The notes beneath the pieces were generated by a model, which was not told where the DNA came from, ran no database searches, and worked only from the letters and a program-made list of their open reading frames with translations. This document shows positions 43,706-54,663 of a stretch of 64,000 nucleotides of DNA, piece by piece. Origin of the DNA: Euryodendron excelsum (Eukaryota > Streptophyta > Magnoliopsida > Ericales > Pentaphylacaceae); the NCBI GenBank assembly GCA_033060915.1, contig CM065377.1, positions 35,935,183 through 35,999,182 on the forward strand. Reading direction: 5' to 3'. Every line of letters starts with the position of its first letter. Within the stretch, counting starts at the first letter, position 1. A program made the translations under genes and the position numbers.

Positions 43706-46363
43706 AGAGCCTCGATCAACGTGATAGGGGTCTGCAAACTTAACCTAAGAATCTCATATTTCGATACACAGAGCTCGAGCACCTCCAAAACCTTAGCCTC
43801 CCTAGGTTTTTCCAAACCCTAGCCACTATACACAAACCCTAGCCTCCTCTACACTCATACATTCCTCTATACACTCATACCCTAACCTTCAACCATCTTG
43901 GGAAGACTTGAAGAGCTGCCATCTAAAGCTTGAAGACAACCCTTGAAGACTGAAGAAGAAGACCAAGACGAAGACTGAAGACCGAAGACCGAAGACTGCA
44001 CGGGGCGCAAAATAAACAAGAAACAAGGTAGACTCCCTATTTAAATTTTCGCATTCCCCCTCTCTCTTCTCTCTCCAACCCACTTGGGTTTTCTCTATTT
44101 TAATCCCCCATCTCTTTCCCCCCCTTTCTTTGCATGCTTGAAACAAGGGGATTCCCGGTCCATGTGTAGGATTGGACTATTGGAGAGTCACCGTGTCGGG
44201 GGCTTTCTTATAGTCTAACCAAAGACCACGTGGGTCCGGCCCCCTTGATTATGTGGTGAAGCCTTAACCTTGTATGTTCACGACCCCAAATTGCATTGTG
44301 CATATCATAGTCTTGCATCTTCCAAAACTCGTTTTCAAAGTTGTTTTTCAAAAAATCGTTTTTAAAATTGCATCAAAATCTCTTTTTCAAAAACTTGTTT
44401 TCAAAACCACAATTCTAGGGTGATTCTAGCCTTTCCATGGCTAGGGTTGCTTTAAGAAAGTGTTATATTAAAAGTGGCCTTTTGGCCTATATTTTCAAAC
44501 TTTGTTTTCAAAACCACTTTCTTAAAGTGGTTCTAGCCCTCTTATGGCTAGAATCGCTTTAGGAAAGTGAGATGTTTTTGTACTTTCCAAAAACTCTCTC
44601 TCTCTCCAAGAATTTCCTCCTAAAAATTCCTTTTTCAATATACTTTCCTAAAACTCTCCTCTTCAAAATTGTTTTCAAAAACTCCCTTCCAAAATCTATT
44701 TTTCAAAACTCTCTTTTTCCACTCCTCTCCAAAATCTTTTCCTCAAAATCCACTTTCTAAAAACTCTCTCCAAAAATCTTTCCAAAAACTCTCTTTCTAA
44801 AATCTTCTTTCTAGAAATTCCCCTCTAGGATTTCCCTTCCAAAATCTACGTTTCTAAAAACACACCTTCCAAAACTCCTTCTCTTTAAAATCTTTTCCAA
44901 AAACTCTCTTTCTAAATTCACTTTCCAAAAACTCCTCCCTAGGATTCCTTTCTAGAAATACCTTCGTTTCTAAAAACACACTTTCCAAAAATTCTTTCCT
45001 TAGAGCCCCAAATCAAGCCCTAGAACCCACAATTAGGAAACCCTAATTTTCTTTCCAAAAACACAATTTTTAAACTTTGCCCTAAACCTAGGTTTCCAAA
45101 ATCTTTTGTTTTCTACATCAAAACTATACATGTTTCCAAAACCTATTTTCAACGTCGAAACTACAATTTTTCAAAACTAGGGTTTCTAAAATTTCCCTCT
45201 CCAAATTCTTGTCAAATCCTATCTTCTCTTTAAGAAACCAAATCCAATCTCCCCGTTTAGGAAACTGGATCCCGTCCTCCGTTTTAGGAAACAAAATCCA
45301 ACCTTTCTCTTTTAGAAACCAAATCCAATCCCTTCCTAATCCAAATCTTTCCTAATTCCAATCCTTCCTAATCTTCCACTTTCCTAAATCTTAAGTTTCC
45401 AAAACTTGAACATAAAAATCTTTCCTAAATTTTAAAAACTCAACTTTCAAATCTTTCCTAATTCAACCCTTCCCTAATTCTACCCTCTTTTCAAATCTTA
45501 ACTTCTTAAACCTAAGTTTTCAAACCTTTCCTAAACTAAAGCCTTTCCTAATTTCAAGACTTTCTAAAATTTAAACCTAAAAACTTTCTAAATCCTAAAT
45601 TTTCTAAATTTCAAATCTTTCTAAAATTCTAAGCTTCCTAAATTTGAAACTTTCTTAAGTTAAATCTTTCTAAACCCAAATCTTTCCAAATTCTAAACTC
45701 TCTTAAACTTCAAATCTTTCCAAATCTAAGACTTTTCTAAACTCAAAACTTTCTTAATTTAAGACTTTCTTAAGTTGAAAACTTTTTTAATTCAAACATT
45801 TCCTAAACTGAAAACTTTCCTTTTTCAAACCTTTCCCAAAACGAAACTTTCGTATTTTCAAAACTTCCTTGTTTTCAAAACTTTCCAAAATCAAAACTTC
45901 CCTTTTTCGAACATTTCTAAATTCAAAATTTTCTTAATTCAAAACTTTCCTAATTTCAAAACTTTCTTAATTTCGAAACTCTCCTAATTTGAAAACTTTC
46001 CTAATTCAAAGCTTTCCTAACTCGAAAACTTTCCAAAAATGAAACTTTCCTAATTCGAAAACTTTCCAAAAATGAAACTTTCCTAATTCAAAACTTTCCT
46101 AAATCGAACATTTCCTAATTCAAACATTTCTTAAATCCAACCTTTCCTAATCTCCTAAACCTTCCAAGTCAAGTCAAACCTTTCCTAAGTCTAGGTTTCT
46201 TAAAACCTTCATCTCTATAAAAACAAGTCTAAATCTTTCTTCCAAAATCAATCTTCTCAAATCCAAGTCCAATCTTCTCAATTCCAATTTCCAATCTCCT
46301 TTTCTAATCTCAATTCAATCTCTTTCTTCCAATCCAATCTCTCTCTTCAAATCAATCTATTTT

Positions 46364-46443
46364 CAATCGGACTCTTGTCCGAACTACGACTGACCTGATT
46401 CCCCCAAAGGGATACGTAGGCAACCTTCATAGGTGCGGTCACA
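46364..46443 (+). repeat. Conserved block near the 3' end of A1 LTR (copy 2)
   Basis: CAATCGGACTCTTGTCCG, ACTACGACTGACCTGATTC, GGATACGTAGGCAACC and GGTGCGGTCACAA. CGGACTCTTGTCCG is itself an imperfect inverted repeat. Confidence 0.8.
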
Positions 46444-46727
46444 ATACTTTTCAAACTTTCAATTCCACCCTCATGGGTGTGGTTTTCAAAATCTTCTCAA
46501 ATCTCAAATTTCAATTTCAAAATTTCTATTTTCAAATTCCTATTTTCAAGTTTTCAAGCTTTTCAATTTCGATTCTATTTCTTCAAATCAAATCCAACTT
46601 CTTTTCAAATCTATCTTTTCATTCTCTTATCTTGCACTTGCATATCATGCATCATAGTTTTCAAACATTGTTTTTCAAAGTGAATAGGGTTGTCCATTAG
46701 TTAATTAAAGGCTCTCATAGGTGAATC

Positions 46728-46845
46728 TAGGGTAGATTGACATGTAGGTACCGAAAGGGCGGGGTAGGGTGATAGCTTAGTGCGTCTTCCCTACACGTAA
46801 CCAACCTCCGAACCTAGAATCACTGTTTTCAAAGACCAAAAGGAG
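46728..46845 (+). repeat. Second conserved block of A1 LTRs
   Basis: GGGTAGATTGACATGTAGG, TACCGAAAGGGCGGGGTAGG, TTAGTGCGTCTTCCCTACA and CCTCCGAACCTAGA, also at about 14575-14675 and 62605-62700. Absent from the A2 LTR. Confidence 0.75.
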
Positions 46846-48057
46846 TTATTTTTCAAAAAGGGCTAAATGTTTTCCAAAGGTTGCCAAACAACCCGTTTTC
46901 CTTAAAAACCCTCTCTTGAGGAGGTATTTTCAAAAACCTTTTTCCAAAAACCCTAAGTGTAGTTTTCGGATTATACTTAGTTTTTAGGTGACCTAACTCA
47001 CCTTAATCAAGTTAGGTGGCGACTCCGAATCTTTTTCAAAAGCCCTTTATTCAAACCTAATTTTCAATTCGAACCTAGTCGCACTCATTCTTCTAGGAGG
47101 GTGAGTTATAATGAGAGAGTACAGCATTTTTCCCGCTTGGGTGAGTATTCCTTGGGCGCGAAAAATCTGGGCGCGACATGACTTATATGGGCACTATTTG
47201 TTTGGTATAGGGGACGAACAAGGTTGTAATGGAGTGGTGCATGGCTTTGGTCGATGGATGGGGAGCATTCCTCTCCTTCGGTTTTTCTCTTTCTCCATTT
47301 CTCTCTATATATCTCTCTCTTGTAGGTCAGCCACCAGGTGGCTTGCATGGGTATTTCATGCCTAGCATGAGGGACGCACAATGGTTTTGTGCTTGGTTGG
47401 TTCATGGGGAGGCTCTCTCTCTCTCTCCCACGATTTCTTTATCCTTTTTTATAACTCTCTCTCTCTCTCTCTATATAAATATATATATATATATATATAA
47501 CCAGCCATTAATTGGCTAGCATAGGCCATAATATGTTCAGCAAATGGGATACAAGAAGGTTTTATAGTGGAGTGGGTGTGTGTGTTATTTATCTATGTAT
47601 TATCCTTACACCAAGGTCACTAATCAAGAACACTAACAATATAGTTGGCCATGCATGCAACCAAGTGATGCTCCACATTATATATACACATTATATCACA
47701 AGAGCATATACCCGGTTAATAAAGCCAAATGGTGATCTTAAAAAAATAAATGTGACTTAGTGTAATGGCTTGGCAAAATAAAGCTTTGCTTGTGATGTTC
47801 AATTCGTTTAAATATACAATATCCAAGGTATGCACTATAATAAAAAATCTTAAATTGGTGTTGAAAGAATTGGGTTGCCACCATATGGCCTTAATGCTCC
47901 ATGCGCATTACCATGTGCAAGTCAAGTGTCATTCTAGTGTTTTCGCTATTTAACTACGTGTTAGAAATTTTTCTAGCCTAATTTTCAAGTGACAGACGTT
48001 CCAGTCCTATTAGGGATGTAATGTAGTTAATTAGAAAATCACAGGTATTACAGCACT

Positions 48058-48112
48058 CGTCCTTCTAGAAGGATCACTTATTTTCTCGAGTGTGAAAAAT
48101 CGAGGCACAATA
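48058..48112 (+). repeat. A2 5' LTR, terminal piece
   Basis: Corresponds to the last bases of A1 LTRs (CTCGAGTGTGAAAAATCGAGGCACAATA). The last two bases are TA instead of CA. The primer-binding site follows 2 bp later. Confidence 0.8.
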
Positions 48113-48114
48113 GT

Positions 48115-48131
48115 TGGCGACTCCACTGGGG
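48115..48131 (+). other. Primer-binding site of A2 element
   Basis: TGGCGACTCCACTGGGG directly after the LTR. I associate this site with tRNA-Arg-primed Ogre/Tat elements, from memory; the tRNA identity should be confirmed. The same kind of site is not seen after the A1 LTRs, which supports their being solo LTRs. Confidence 0.7.
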
Positions 48132-49627
48132 ATGTTTAAAGGTTAGGTCATTATCATGTTTCTTCACCCTTCACCCAATGGAAATCTTCTATTAATTTTT
48201 CCGATTCTATCCAATTCAAAATTTTCAAAATCAAACTTTTTAAAACAATTTACAAAAACATGTCATCACTTGCATTCACTTCATATTCAATCATTCCATC
48301 CTACATTAAGGTTGTCATTAGGGTACTAACTTTGTGCATTTTCTTTTGTAGGTGGTCCCTTGTTGACATTTTATTTTATATCATATTAATTGCCATGTAT
48401 GCTATGAATGAGCAGGATGGAATGGACAGAATAGATGAGAGTTGTTAGGTCATTTCCTTTGCTTTTAAAACATTTCACATTGACACCGCATGTGCACTTA
48501 CATTTACATGTTTGCATTATTACCTGGTTACTACCATTTCAGTTAGAAGGGAAAATAGTATATTGGTTGTGGGTGGATGTTGTGTCAGTTTGTTAGCCTA
48601 CGACCTCTTAATAGATCTCTTGCTCGAATCACCAACCGATAATGGCACTACCTTAGGGAGTGGGCCTAGGTTTGAAGATCTGAGAACTGAGCTTTCTTAG
48701 TAAGTATTAGTAAACTCTCAACCTTATGCTCATGTAGAAACCATGCATACCTGAACCTCTGCCAGATTTAAGTCACCCACGTCCATTTTGAAAGTATGGA
48801 GGAAAGGGCGACTACTTTATTTTCCTTTATTCTTGTCCATTCTTGCTGTTATAATGCTTGTGTAATGCTTATGCATGCATATCTTACAATTGCATTATCT
48901 CTCCTTGTACTCTTTACATACATATACATGCATTCAATGCCTCATCTCAAGACGAGAGTTCCAAAGTAACTCAAGTCACTCCACCTTCATGCATATGATC
49001 AAACCATAGAGAATGGCACCAAGCTCACTCTCCCTTGTATAAAACCTACCAAAATCCTAAGGGTTCCCACGCAACCCTAAGGACTCATGGCATAAATTTC
49101 AAGTCATTCCACAAAGAGAGGACCTAATCCCTCTATGTTCACAGAGATAAGGTTGCCAAAAAAACAAGGGGCAACCAAAGAAGTACGGTTTCTCAATGAC
49201 CTTCGCAACATCAAACTTAAAGAAGGCAAATCCGCAAACTCAAGAGTAGCTTAGGATTTTAAATGTACAAGCAGATAGGATGAAGTCCCTAAAGTAAATG
49301 TTCCCCCTTTCCCTTATTAAAATGTATCTCGATTCTTTTATATTTAAACTCAAAGTTCAATGTACTATTCCATTTTTTGCAAATCATAAGAGCGAATGAA
49401 TGATCAATTGTATGCTCTTAACCAACGGTAAGGTCTCTAGATACAGGAGTCGGCCTCCTATCTCTAAAATTAGCCACATACATCATGTTTAGCTTCCCTC
49501 TCAAAAAGTGGCACCTCTAAGGCATGTATCGCATAAATTTTTCTAAATATCAAACACTAATGGTTTGTGTCCTTATTTTTCTTTCTTTTTCTTTAGAGGG
49601 ATTATACCATAGAAAAACATCATTGCT
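48132..49627 (+). other. A2 leader between primer site and gag remnant
   Basis: About 1.5 kb without a recognisable gene. In Ogre elements an extra ORF of unknown function lies in this place; only short ORFs (about 60 codons at 48260 and 48512) remain here and I cannot match them. A CTTAGTAAGTATT donor-like site lies at about 48696. Confidence 0.5.
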
Positions 49628-50368
49628 CCTAAGAAATATCAGCATCCACTTAGAGACCCGATCATCACTCGACAAAGAGCTTTACTAATGGTGGCCAACC
49701 CTGATGAAACCTCCCCGGTCTCACGAGAAGAAGTCAACGAGATGAGAACTAAGATCAGTGAAATGTTGAAGCTCATCTGGGGAGTGATCAAGATGGAAGG
49801 AGAAGTGTCGGCCATCTTACCTATTCAACCGCCACAATATCTCCCACCACCCCAGTCATATCATATATTGCCCATGCCTACCTTAACCATGCCTAGCAAC
49901 CTAGCTGTGCAAGCCCCCAACTTTGTTAGAGCATGACCCAATTTCAGCCCCAATAGATTGGTCCGATGCATCTGCACCTTTGATACTCTAGCATGCGCTC
50001 AAATAGAAGCTTACCATAACCTTTTAAAGAACAACATACTGAAGCCTATACCGGCTGGTCCATTGCCAAGCCCTTTACCTCTAACCTTCAACACCGCCCT
50101 CACTTGTGAATACCATTAGGGAGGGCAAGGGCATGACACTAAAAACTATTTCTCCTTCAAGCATAAAATTCAAGACTTGATAGATAACAAGACCATTGAC
50201 ATACAACTGGTAAACCCTACTCCTACTCCCAATATAACCACAAACCCTCTGCCGGACCACACTGTCAACCTGGTACTAGAGGAAATAGAAGAGAGGGATG
50301 AACTAAAGGAGATCTTGGTCAAGGACTATTCCGAGGATGATTGGGAAACCGATAAGGAAAGTGATTGA
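49628..50368 (+). pseudogene. Gag remnant of A2 Tat/Ogre-like element
   Basis: Readable in pieces. From about 49631 KKYQHPLRDPIITRQRALL leads into an ORF from 49688 (EVNEMRTKISEMLKLIW). Near 50107 comes CEYH-stop-GGQGHDTKNY, a zinc-knuckle-like motif of CxYHxGxxGHxTxxC type in which one residue became a stop and the last Cys reads Tyr. Then KHKIQDLIDNKTID and NITTNPLPDH (50177-50368), typical gag words in this lineage. Both motif lesions fit C-to-T changes. It would be a structural protein of the particle; it cannot be made whole. Confidence 0.6.
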
Positions 50369-50512
50369 GATGAGAAAATCTTGTCATGCCCAGTTTATCT
50401 CTACAATCCAAATGAAGTACATGATCACTTCGATTAGCCAATTGAAGAGTGCATACCCGCGGAGCAGACCCCTGGCAAAGACATGACCATGGATGGTTAG
50501 GGCAATGAATTA

Positions 50513-50848
50513 TTGCACCCTAAGTATGCTGCGGTGGAACGTCACCTATTAGAGAACCCTTGGCCCGCGACTAAATTTGACTATGAAGACTTGGGCTGGG
50601 AACTTGAGGAGCTGAAAGTTCTGATACTACCATTCGAGCTAGAAGGAGGCGAGCTAGCCAACCTGTTTATCAAAGAAGCCGAGGGGGCAATGGAGCATAA
50701 CAAGAAGATCAATGAGGTTAATAATTGTACCATCACCGTTAACTCACCTAGAACCCTAAAAGAAGCCCCTACTTGTCTTGCTTGGTTCGAAGATCTCAAT
50801 GATGGATGGAGCATTGAGGATATGGGTATTGTTCCAAAACCTTACTAG
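50513..50848 (+). pseudogene. Unrecognised ORF after A2 gag remnant (111 codons)
   Basis: Acidic ORF, start MHPKYAAVERHLLENPW, end WSIEDMGIVPKPY. It lies downstream of the gag remnant in the same direction and is probably a further part of the same polyprotein, not a separate gene. No catalytic motif was seen. Function unknown. Confidence 0.4.
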
Positions 50849-52678
50849 AAGGGCTCTCTTAAAAAAGCATACAAGGGAGGGGTATACTCACCTCTGTTCT
50901 TTCTCTTCCTTTTACTTTTAAGCTTTTGCTCGCATTTTCATATAAATAAGAACTTCATGTTTTTGGTTAAAATAACAAAAAGATAGTTTTTCATTCAAAT
51001 GTTGTCATCTCATATTCTTGTGAATGATGGATGCTTGCAAAAAGAGGGTGTGTTCTATCTTGTGGAAGACCTGACTTGAAGAGTGTGATAGTATGAGTCA
51101 ACCACTCGCTGTATGTTCAACTTTTTTAAAAAAAGAAAGACTAGAGTGAGTAAGGAAACCATCCCAAAAAGTAGCACTTACAATACATCAAAGCTAAACG
51201 ATGGATAGCCAAATTATCAAAAGGAAGAGGAGCCATCTTTCAATTTAAAAAAAAAAAGAAGAAGAAGAAAAAAAAATGATGTATATTCCCTTTGCTCAAC
51301 CCCCTAGTGCCATGCAGAAAGTAAAAGATTTCTTCTCAACCCTGATCCAAAACCATCCCCCTACACTGGGGCAAGCAGAGAATTAAGGACTCAACAAAGA
51401 ATGTCACTTATCTCCAATCAAGCTTAAGCAACGTGAAGGCTCTATGGATTAAGTAATTAGTTTCAAAAGGAAGAGAGACCCTCATTTCAATTCCCATATG
51501 GTCAAAAATAACCATTGTCAAATCTGTTGAGCTGGTTATGTTTCTTTCTAAGAAAACCCCAACCTAGGAATTACCACCCACAATGGGTTAAAATAAAATA
51601 TTAAGAGAAAATATATCGAAGAAAGAGGAGTTATAGAAATATCCACCTCACAAAAGGAAAGAAGAAGACAAGGGAGGAGAACCATCATAGAGCAAGCAAA
51701 AATGAAGGAAGGAGCTCAAAAAAAAAAGAAAAATTAAGCCACAAGAAAGGACGGCTCATTTCGTGCCATCTTAAAGGGCATGCAATGTTCAAAAGACAAA
51801 AAATGAAATCTAAGGGTGATCCTAGGGAATAAGGAAGTCTAGTAGAAGCAGTATGTTTGAGCCTTTACCTATTCTTGCAAAAACCCAGAACCATAACCTA
51901 CATTACAACCTTAATAAAGTTCTCTCTGATTGAAAAGGGATTGTTTGATCCAAATAAGTTAGACGTGTTGCCAAGGTAAAGGAAGGAGACTAGGGGACAA
52001 AACTCCACTAGAAGAACGACTAAGGATGGTGTGGATTTAAACCCTACTGAAAGCAACATCAAATTTGAGCTTGCATATCCCTTTGATTCTTAAAGCCCCA
52101 CAACTTAGCCTACATTAGGAATTTAAAGCAAAGTTTCCTTAGATTGAAAGACCGGCTTGTTATCGCTCTGCCAAAGTACATGTAAGGGTTGCGAATTCAA
52201 GCCAAAATGATCCCAAATACTAACCCAAGTAGAAATTCAAAGTCAATCAGAAGGATGAGAAAGGCACGAAATGCTATCATTCGATCAAAGTAAGGTTGAG
52301 CCAAAGGAGAGGCCAAATCACTGAAAAAGAATGAGTTATCATTCCGAGGATACAAAGCTTGACAGCACCCCATTTATTTTGTTAGAGGGTGTATCCCTCA
52401 CATATGCATGCATTTTGATAAAAATATTGGCACGAGCTTCGCATACATAAGACATAACTCTCTGTAGAAAGAAAAATCACCAATGCAATTCAATATCGTA
52501 TCTAGAACATGTAATAAATATACATTATCAACATCATCCATGTTCATGCATCTATCCAATACATCTATCTATCTAAATCATAAACATCCAACATGTTTAA
52601 AGATTACAAATAAAATGGACTGATAGAAAATTAAACTCTGATACATATCCAGGATATGATGCAAAAGAGAAGCTGGGC
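50849..52678. other. A2 internal non-coding stretch
   Basis: About 1.8 kb where protease, RT, RNase H and integrase would be expected in a complete element. I find no such motif on either strand. The plus strand is A/G-rich, with A-rich runs at about 51245-51280 and 51715-51735. It may be unrelated filler as in large non-autonomous derivatives. Confidence 0.55.
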
Positions 52679-53846
52679 CTATAATAAAGGGCACTCGTCA
52701 AGGGTCAAAATCAAGGTTCGGGTCAAAATCTCCAAAGCTTGGCTCAAGAGGGGCGACTGACTACTAGAAGCACCAGCATCCTACAAAGAAGAAAAGCTCG
52801 AATCAGCAAGTAGATAAATAACTAAACAAAGAAAGAATCAAAAAGAAGAAGAGAGTATACCCCGCCGCTTCCCATCTGAGCTAACTGTGTAGTCAGAATA
52901 GCTAGCTCAGCCTGGTATTGGTCCCTTTCCATCTGAAACTGATCTCTCTCGGTCTAGTACTAGTCTCTTTGATCCACCATGGCAGCAAACTCAGCTTAAG
53001 GAAAAAATCCCCCAACCCAATGCCATAAGTCCATTACCTCCTGGCCCACGGCATAGCCTCAGACCACCACCTTGAACTGGGTGAAGGCACTTATGGATCG
53101 AGCTCCGAAATGTGTGGCATAGTCAATATTTGGAGGAAGCAAAAAACCAGCTCCCGGCTAATGCTTCCAGTACGAAATAAGGACTCCATCAACCAAAGCT
53201 CCAAATATATACTCAGGTGGATTCCTAGCCCATCGAAACTCCTTGTGGAACTTGCGCCAATGCTGGTCTCCTAGATAGGATTCCCAAGACTCGTCACTCA
53301 AAAAGAAAATCCTTGATAGGGACATGAGGACTAGATACCTAACTGCCTCATAATGAACTGATCCAATGAAGGGCCGCTAGGTCACAACTCTTACCTCTAT
53401 CAACTCCAGGTTCTCTTGGATGGTCATAAAGTTAGTAATCTTAGAACGGTGGACCACTTGATCACTAGTCCATCTTAAAGCCTGGGGGCTAAAGGTCGGC
53501 CTCCACTACCTCTAGACGACAAATCGGCAAATACTCATAACTCTACCAGACCAGAAAGCGCCAAGACCCCGATCACACTGCCCCAGCTAGAGGAAGTTTG
53601 AACCCGCATGGATCTAAGGAAACAACTGAAAGAGAAAGACCCCTAGTCTAGCTCTTAAAAGGCTCCCAAATCGGCTACGACACTCACTAATTTGAAAGGG
53701 ACAATTGACTTGTTGTTGTTGCAAAAACAACTAAAAACAATATACAATACCAGTCGATGCCTCGTAATGTCTCGCCACTCAGGGGGTGGATCAACAGAGA
53801 AGGAACCATAATCCCTGTAAGCATCCCATTTTTGTTTGCTCAACAA
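52679..53846 (-). pseudogene. Decayed antisense extra ORF between A2 body and 3' LTR, with candidate intron
   Basis: On the minus strand a protein-like reading runs from inside the 3' LTR start, SVDPPPEWRDITRHRLVLYI (within the 63-codon ORF 53846-53655), through words such as DESWESYLGDQHWRKFHKEF (about 53290) to a coiled-coil-like ERDQFQMERDQYQAE (about 52930). Several in-frame stops and at least one frameshift break it. A candidate 80-bp intron (52781-52860, GTATAC..TTTGTAG) keeps the frame in phase 0; the second exon reads DAGASSSQSPLLSQALEIL and stops at 52679. Extra ORFs in antisense, next to the 3' LTR, are known in some Tat-lineage elements; function unknown. Confidence 0.55.
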
Positions 53847-54663
53847 TCTCTAGCCCAATTGGACTCACATTCAAACCAATACAAACACATTCAAGTCTAA
53901 ACTAGCTTTCCAGATTCAATCCAGTTAATCAATCGCTTTGCGGGCCCACTAGGCCCAATAGAGGCTAAATGACCAAAATACCCTTAAGGTATTACTTGGT
54001 CCAATTCTAGTTGGCATGTCTTCCTAAAGATGGTAAGTCCTTACTTCAACCTTAATTCTAGTTCCAATTCTAGTCCAGACCAATCAAACTCAATCTGGCA
54101 CCTCTTTCGTGAAAGTTGATCCCTCAAACCAGTTTAGTACATTTATCAAGAAAACTCCTTAAAACAATAAGTCCCTTCAAACCTGTCGACTGAGATAATA
54201 CCCAAGTCCCCGAGGTGGTAGAGTGGTTTACTTCTGGCTCCTGCTAGCTCGCCAATGTAGAATGTTGGCTATTTGGCATGTCTTTTGAGAAAGTTACTCC
54301 CTAAAATAATAAGACCATCTAGCAACTTCCTGAGATCAAAAAATCTCTAGAATGAACGCACACTGTTAGAGTGACAAAAATCCTCACAAATATCACAACC
54401 GTCAGAGTAACGGAAACACTTGTAAAAAAGTCAACATTGAGAATTACTAACAAACCCCCTATGTAGCAGGACTAAACATGCCTTTTTGGCCGTGGCACAT
54501 TTACCGAAGGATAGGATACCGTTGGAAACCAACTTGCCACACACCGTCAGAGTGAGGAAAACACTTAAAACTCGGGTCAACACCAGCGCTTGCTAGCCCA
54601 CTCTATTGAAAAATGACCAAACTAGCCATTGGGCCCTACAATCATGCTTTTTGAGAAAGTACC
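53816..54663 (+). repeat. A2 3' LTR, first 848 bp
   Basis: Starts TGTAAGCATCCC. It shares A2 words with 25079-25900: CAATCTCTAG, ACTCACATTCAAACC, and the 54371-54570 stem-loops matching 25560-25740. It is cut by the A3 LTR at 54664; the rest lies beyond the window. Confidence 0.8.

Larger units (their letters stand above)
41271..47178 (+). mobile_element. Family A1 solo LTR, 5908 bp
   Basis: It starts TGTAAGCACCCC and ends GGGCGCGACA, flanked by TGACT on both sides (41266-41270 and 47179-47183). It is the richest copy: an expanded stem-loop array (41510-42280), six 157-bp units, three promoter hairpins, TATA box, donor-like AAGGTAGA at about 44034, pyrimidine-rich tract (44570-46350), conserved block (46364-46443) and a second conserved block (46728-46845). 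No internal region was seen. It is inserted in the D LTR. Confidence 0.93.
29099..48052 (-). mobile_element. Family D solo LTR (about 3.1 kb), minus strand, with two nested insertions
   Basis: On the minus strand it starts TGTAATACCTGTG at 48052 and ends GGGTCATGATA at 29099. The flanks are ACACT (29094-29098) and GCACT (48053-48057), one mismatch. A1 LTRs have the uninterrupted GTCGCACTC at the same place, so the target site is clear. Own sequence: 29099-30535, 40476-41270 and 47184-48052. The ends and the words GTGAGCTATGAAGCCCAGTAGG (plus strand, near 29383) are of the kind seen in Tekay-type chromovirus LTRs; this lineage is inference. It contains (TC)n and (TA)n tracts. No coding region was recognised. 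Confidence 0.8.
3947..54663 (+). mobile_element. Family A2 Tat/Ogre-like Ty3/gypsy element with nested insertions (5' LTR to start of 3' LTR)
   Basis: The pieces are: 5' LTR start (3947-3977), 5' LTR body (25084-29098), 5' LTR end (48058-48112), primer-binding site (48115-48131), internal region (48113-53815) and 3' LTR start (53816-54663). The two LTR starts share the A2-specific CAATCTCTGG/CAATCTCTAG and ACTCACATTCAAACC words, which supports their being the two LTRs of one element. With the insertions removed the 5' LTR is about 4.1 kb. Protease, RT, RNase H and integrase are not recognisable, so the element is defective. Its primer-binding site, giant LTRs, gag remnant and antisense ORF suggest the Tat/Ogre lineage; this is inference. 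The element inserted after CCCTT (3942-3946); the other TSD copy lies outside the window. Confidence 0.7.

Noticed and set aside
47111..47519. ORFs of 82-99 codons on both strands near 47100-47500.
   Set aside because: They cross the A1/D boundary at 47178 and run into (TC)n and (TA)n tracts.
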